This document shows, piece after piece, positions 61,180 through 64,000 of a stretch of 64,000 bases of DNA. Position 1 is the stretch's first letter; every line of letters starts with the position of its first letter. Source of the DNA: Sitta carolinensis (taxonomy: Eukaryota; Chordata; Aves; Passeriformes; Sittidae); assembly GCA_032173965.1 (NCBI GenBank), contig CM063284.1, positions 115,914,410 to 115,978,409 of the forward strand, written 5' to 3'. A model generated the notes under the pieces. The model was not told the origin of the DNA. It made no database searches and was given only the letters and a program-made list of their open reading frames with translations. Position numbers and translations under genes: made by a program.

Positions 61180-62668
61180 CAGAGAAAGCATCTGGGAGTA
61201 GGAAAAAGCAGCTGAAAGAGGGAAGAGAATCAGAATCCACTGAACAGGTGTTGATGCTAATAGAAATGACCCTTGAAAAAGGCTTTCTTCTCTGCCTGTC
61301 TCAGTCTCTCCACCCCAGTTCTCATAGCCAAAGCAGCACTCAGGCAAAAAAGCCTTCACAGGGCACCTGAATTTCTGAGTGACATTCCATTTGCTTTTGT
61401 TCTTTAGTAAAAACAGCTGCTTAACTGTTTCTTAGAGCTATCTGTAAAGGGCTGTGAATAAAATTTCTAAATTAATCTTATATGAGAATGCTTCAAGAGA
61501 ATCAAATAACAATTAGAAATATGTTAGGACTGTCTTTGAGTTTCTGTTTAGCTTAATATCATTCTGTAAAGTAGATGAAATACCAAGGGAAAAAAAAAAA
61601 AAAAAAGGAAAAAAAGAACAGTTTTCTTATCTAAGCTCCATAAATGTTCATGATATATGTTGCAAACATAGTTTTAGATGACTGTATAATCAATACATTT
61701 GAAAGAGCATGATATAAGAAACTGTGCTTTTTCTAATAGCAGAAAAGTTTCCTTAACCAAATACAGTATATTATACACACTGTGTATGATCAAATGAGCA
61801 AATAGGGAATATGATCCAAAAAGTGGGATGTCTGCTAGAAGAACAATCAGACATGAGAATAACACAAGGAACCAATCTAGCTGTAGGGAAAATAGGCTAA
61901 ACAGTGTTTTGGGCAACAATGACAGCTGAGGGGATTGTTACAGCTGTGTTCAGATTGGAAAAGTATTATTTATCATGTGATAAATTCACGGAGTGTGTAC
62001 AAGTGAAACGTTCTAAACCTTATGGCAGCTTCGACTCCTTTTTATAAATACACACTAAGCATTAAAGGAGAATTTAGGGAACAAAATAGAACATTAGTTA
62101 ATTATGTGGAGGTGTTTTTCCCATCTTCCTCAAACAGTAATTTCTGAGAGTTGCAAACTTCATTATTATGTGTTTTATTCACATTCTTAAAAGAGGGTGG
62201 TAGTAAATGCAATACGCTTATATAGCACAAATAAAAACAGAATTCTAGAAAATCACCTCCAGACAGTCATTGTAAACTATATATGCTGGTGGACTGGTGT
62301 GCTCAATAGGATTTTTGAGCATAGAATTAATTTCACTTCATAATGGAAGTAAGATAACAAAACAGAAACTCATTTTTGTCAGCCCAAATGCTCATTTAAT
62401 AGTCCCAAAATAGCCTAATGAAAAAGATTTTGAGTCAAATATTACTTCCTTCAGATCTTCAGCACTAAATAATTATACATTTTAGGAATACCAAAGGAAG
62501 ATAGTAGTAAAATTTTGCTGATGTGAGTGGGAGCTCCCCTATTTGTTTGAAAGAACTCAAGACAACCAGATACTTAAATTTTAAAAGTGTGAACTGCAGC
62601 TCCTACACACCTTTGCTTCTTTTTGGACAACATGCTTTTGAAGAACATCGCCTCTTTTCATCTTACAG
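61180..62668. other. non-coding stretch, no gene recognised
   Basis: Unique AT-rich DNA. A poly(A) tract with G interruptions lies at about 61590-61616. Nothing else recognised. Confidence 0.6.
61590..61616 (+). repeat. A-rich homopolymer tract
   Basis: A run of about 17 A is followed by GG and a second A run. No transposon body or transcript signature precedes it. Confidence 0.85.
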
Positions 62669-62772
62669 ATGCCAGTTTGCCTCCTCCACCCCCTCGACCC
62701 CACCTGCCATCTCCAAGTTTTTGTACTAAAAAGATCAACTCTTTAAACCAATATATTCTGAAATACATTTAA
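62669..62772 (+). other. candidate terminal exon, proline-rich, gene not recognised
   Basis: A pyrimidine-rich stretch ending TTTTCATCTTACAG (AG at 62667-62668) is a good 3' splice acceptor. In the frame that borrows one base from an upstream exon, the sequence reads ASLPPPPPRPHLPSPSFC and continues to a TAA stop at 62770-62772, 33 codons in all. The five-proline core followed by R is the kind of motif bound by SH3, WW or EVH1 domains. I do not recognise the protein. The alternative ATG frame from 62669 is also open for about 25 codons. The C-rich patch is only about 45 bases, so chance translation of a CCTCC tract is a serious alternative. Confidence 0.2.
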
Positions 62773-63474
62773 AGCTGCTAAACCCCAAATGCCCTAGTTG
62801 CACTCCATGGCTCACTAGTCATGCTTTTTATACTGTTAAGGTGAATCCACTGATGCAACTCCTGAAAGAGGTTGGAATGGTTCAAAATATCATTATTGAG
62901 AAGGTATTTCAGTTAAGAGTTTACTTCATCGACTAAAATGTGGACAGACTTCGACAGATATACATAAAATTACTTTGGAAAGTATCTGCCTATTCGGTGC
63001 TGGAAGGAACTGCAGCTCAACAAGGAGGGAAAAGCACATGACTGCCAACAAAATAGCTACTGCTGTTGGACACCAAGAAAGCATAAAGCAGAATGACAAG
63101 AGCTGTTGGTGAAATCCAATTGAATGGAATATTCTGAAATTGGGCATAAATTTTATCTGAATTAAAGACATAATTTGACTGTGCAGGGAAGAGAGGAGGT
63201 CGAGAACTACTTTCTGTGTAGTTCTGAGGGTTTTAATCAGTGTTTTTCCATAATGGTAATTTTTGCCCTCTCATACCGTTTTAGGAAATAATTCAACCTA
63301 CAAAATGACTACTGAAACTGGCATCTGCATTTTCTAGATAGAAATATATATCACCACCTAACATCTATCAGGTTCTTTCAAGCTTTTTGTCCCTTCTGAC
63401 TGCTAGTTTTGGAATATTTTTTCATTAAATGACTTTTCCTAACAGTAGGAATTATTACTGTTTTTCGAAGCTGG

Positions 63475-63476
<2 letters not shown>
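62773..63476. other. non-coding stretch, no feature recognised
   Basis: Unique AT-rich DNA. The 81-codon minus-strand open frame at 62926-63171 shows no recognisable domain. Confidence 0.6.
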
Positions 63477-63542
<66 letters not shown>

Positions 63543-63571
63543 ATAGATAGATAGATAGATAGATAGATAGT
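63477..63571 (+). repeat. (GATA)n tetranucleotide microsatellite
   Basis: About 16 perfect GATA units, a single-base interruption (GAATA at about 63541-63545), then about six to seven further units. Long, nearly pure GATA arrays are usually highly polymorphic. Confidence 0.96.
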
Positions 63572-63945
63572 AAGTAGTGCTATTGGGGAAGCATATAAAG
63601 TGTTTGTGTCATCTCTTGGTTCCTGCTTCTCTACAGCCAGAAACTGATTACTAATACTGCTCAGGGAAAAGCTGCTGAATGTTTCAATCTACCCCATCTG
63701 ATAGGGAGAGACTAAGATTGCACTTTTAAAACCACAGATGAGTAGGAGTAAGCTCCCTTAACTGTACAATGTTACAATGGGCTTAATATCAGATGACTTT
63801 AAACTCTTGTAGTCTTCTCTACTGTCCTTCTCTACATCTATACCTAAGTATGTAAGTGTCAGGCTTCATCAGCTATTTTGGGTCTTCTTTGTTTGGGTTG
63901 ATTTTTTGTTTGGTGTTTCCTTGTATTCCTTTATTTTTCTGGGTC
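63572..63945. other. non-coding stretch, no feature recognised
   Basis: Unique sequence between the GATA array and the terminal T/G tract. Nothing recognised. Confidence 0.6.
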
Positions 63946-64000
63946 TTTTTTTTTTTTTTTTTTGGGGGGGGGGTGGGGGGGTGGGGGGGTGGGGAGAGTG
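63946..64000 (+). repeat. T18 followed by G10-T-G7-T-G7-T-G4
   Basis: An 18-T run (63946-63963) passes directly into four long G runs with single-T loops (63964-63994). This has the ideal arrangement for a very stable parallel G-quadruplex. It lies at the window edge, so its full length is unknown. Confidence 0.92.

Noticed and set aside
1..64000. CRISPR arrays, operons, phage or toxin-antitoxin systems
   Set aside because: Base composition, CR1 and SINE repeats and the absence of long coding frames show vertebrate nuclear DNA. No regularly spaced repeats with unique spacers are present.

Overview
This window looks like AT-rich, non-coding nuclear DNA from a bird, most likely a passerine. 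The best clue is a SINE at 36296-36436 (minus strand). It has a tRNA-Ile-like head with A box, AAT anticodon and B box, joined to a CR1 LINE tail, which is the structure of the passerine family TguSINE1. Several fragments of CR1, the main avian LINE, and two LTR pieces of avian type fit this. No bacterial, viral or organellar gene organisation is present.

I find no protein-coding gene I can name and no tRNA, rRNA, CRISPR or operon. Every open stretch is short (153 codons at most), has no recognisable domain, and reads like chance translation of AT-rich, CR1 or microsatellite sequence. Two short segments have exon-like edges and are listed as weak candidates: 5278-5388 (acceptor, 37 open codons, donor) and 62669-62772 (acceptor, then a proline-rich stretch to a stop). 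The window is therefore either a gene desert or the interior of very long introns. The sequence alone cannot decide.

Layout: 1-7 kb is unique AT-rich DNA with a possible conserved element near 3.8 kb and one exon candidate. At 7.2-9 kb there is a decayed CR1, two G-tract loci and an A-rich low-complexity tract. At 10.8-11.2 kb there is a GC-richer unclassified block, possibly an old repeat. The stretch 11-24 kb is mostly unique with simple repeats. An ERV LTR fragment (ERVL-like) lies at 24.4-24.6 kb and an antisense CR1 3' fragment at 26.7-27.1 kb. At 34-37 kb there is a CR1 tail, the SINE and a minus-strand LTR with closely spaced TATA and AATAAA motifs. At 37-52 kb there are a pyrimidine microsatellite, a (TAA)n/(TTA)n inverted repeat, a possible hAT remnant, a (TA)n tract and a CR1 tail. 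At 52-64 kb there are two more CR1 pieces, two possible conserved non-coding stretches, a second exon candidate, a (GATA)n array and a terminal T18/G-run tract.

The most informative result is the relation between parasites. The SINE tail and the CR1 at 26661 share 31 of 33 bases at their 3' ends, a visible record of a SINE copying the tail of its LINE partner. I found no convincing undescribed biological system. Repeat family names come from remembered consensus features and would need RepeatMasker to confirm.
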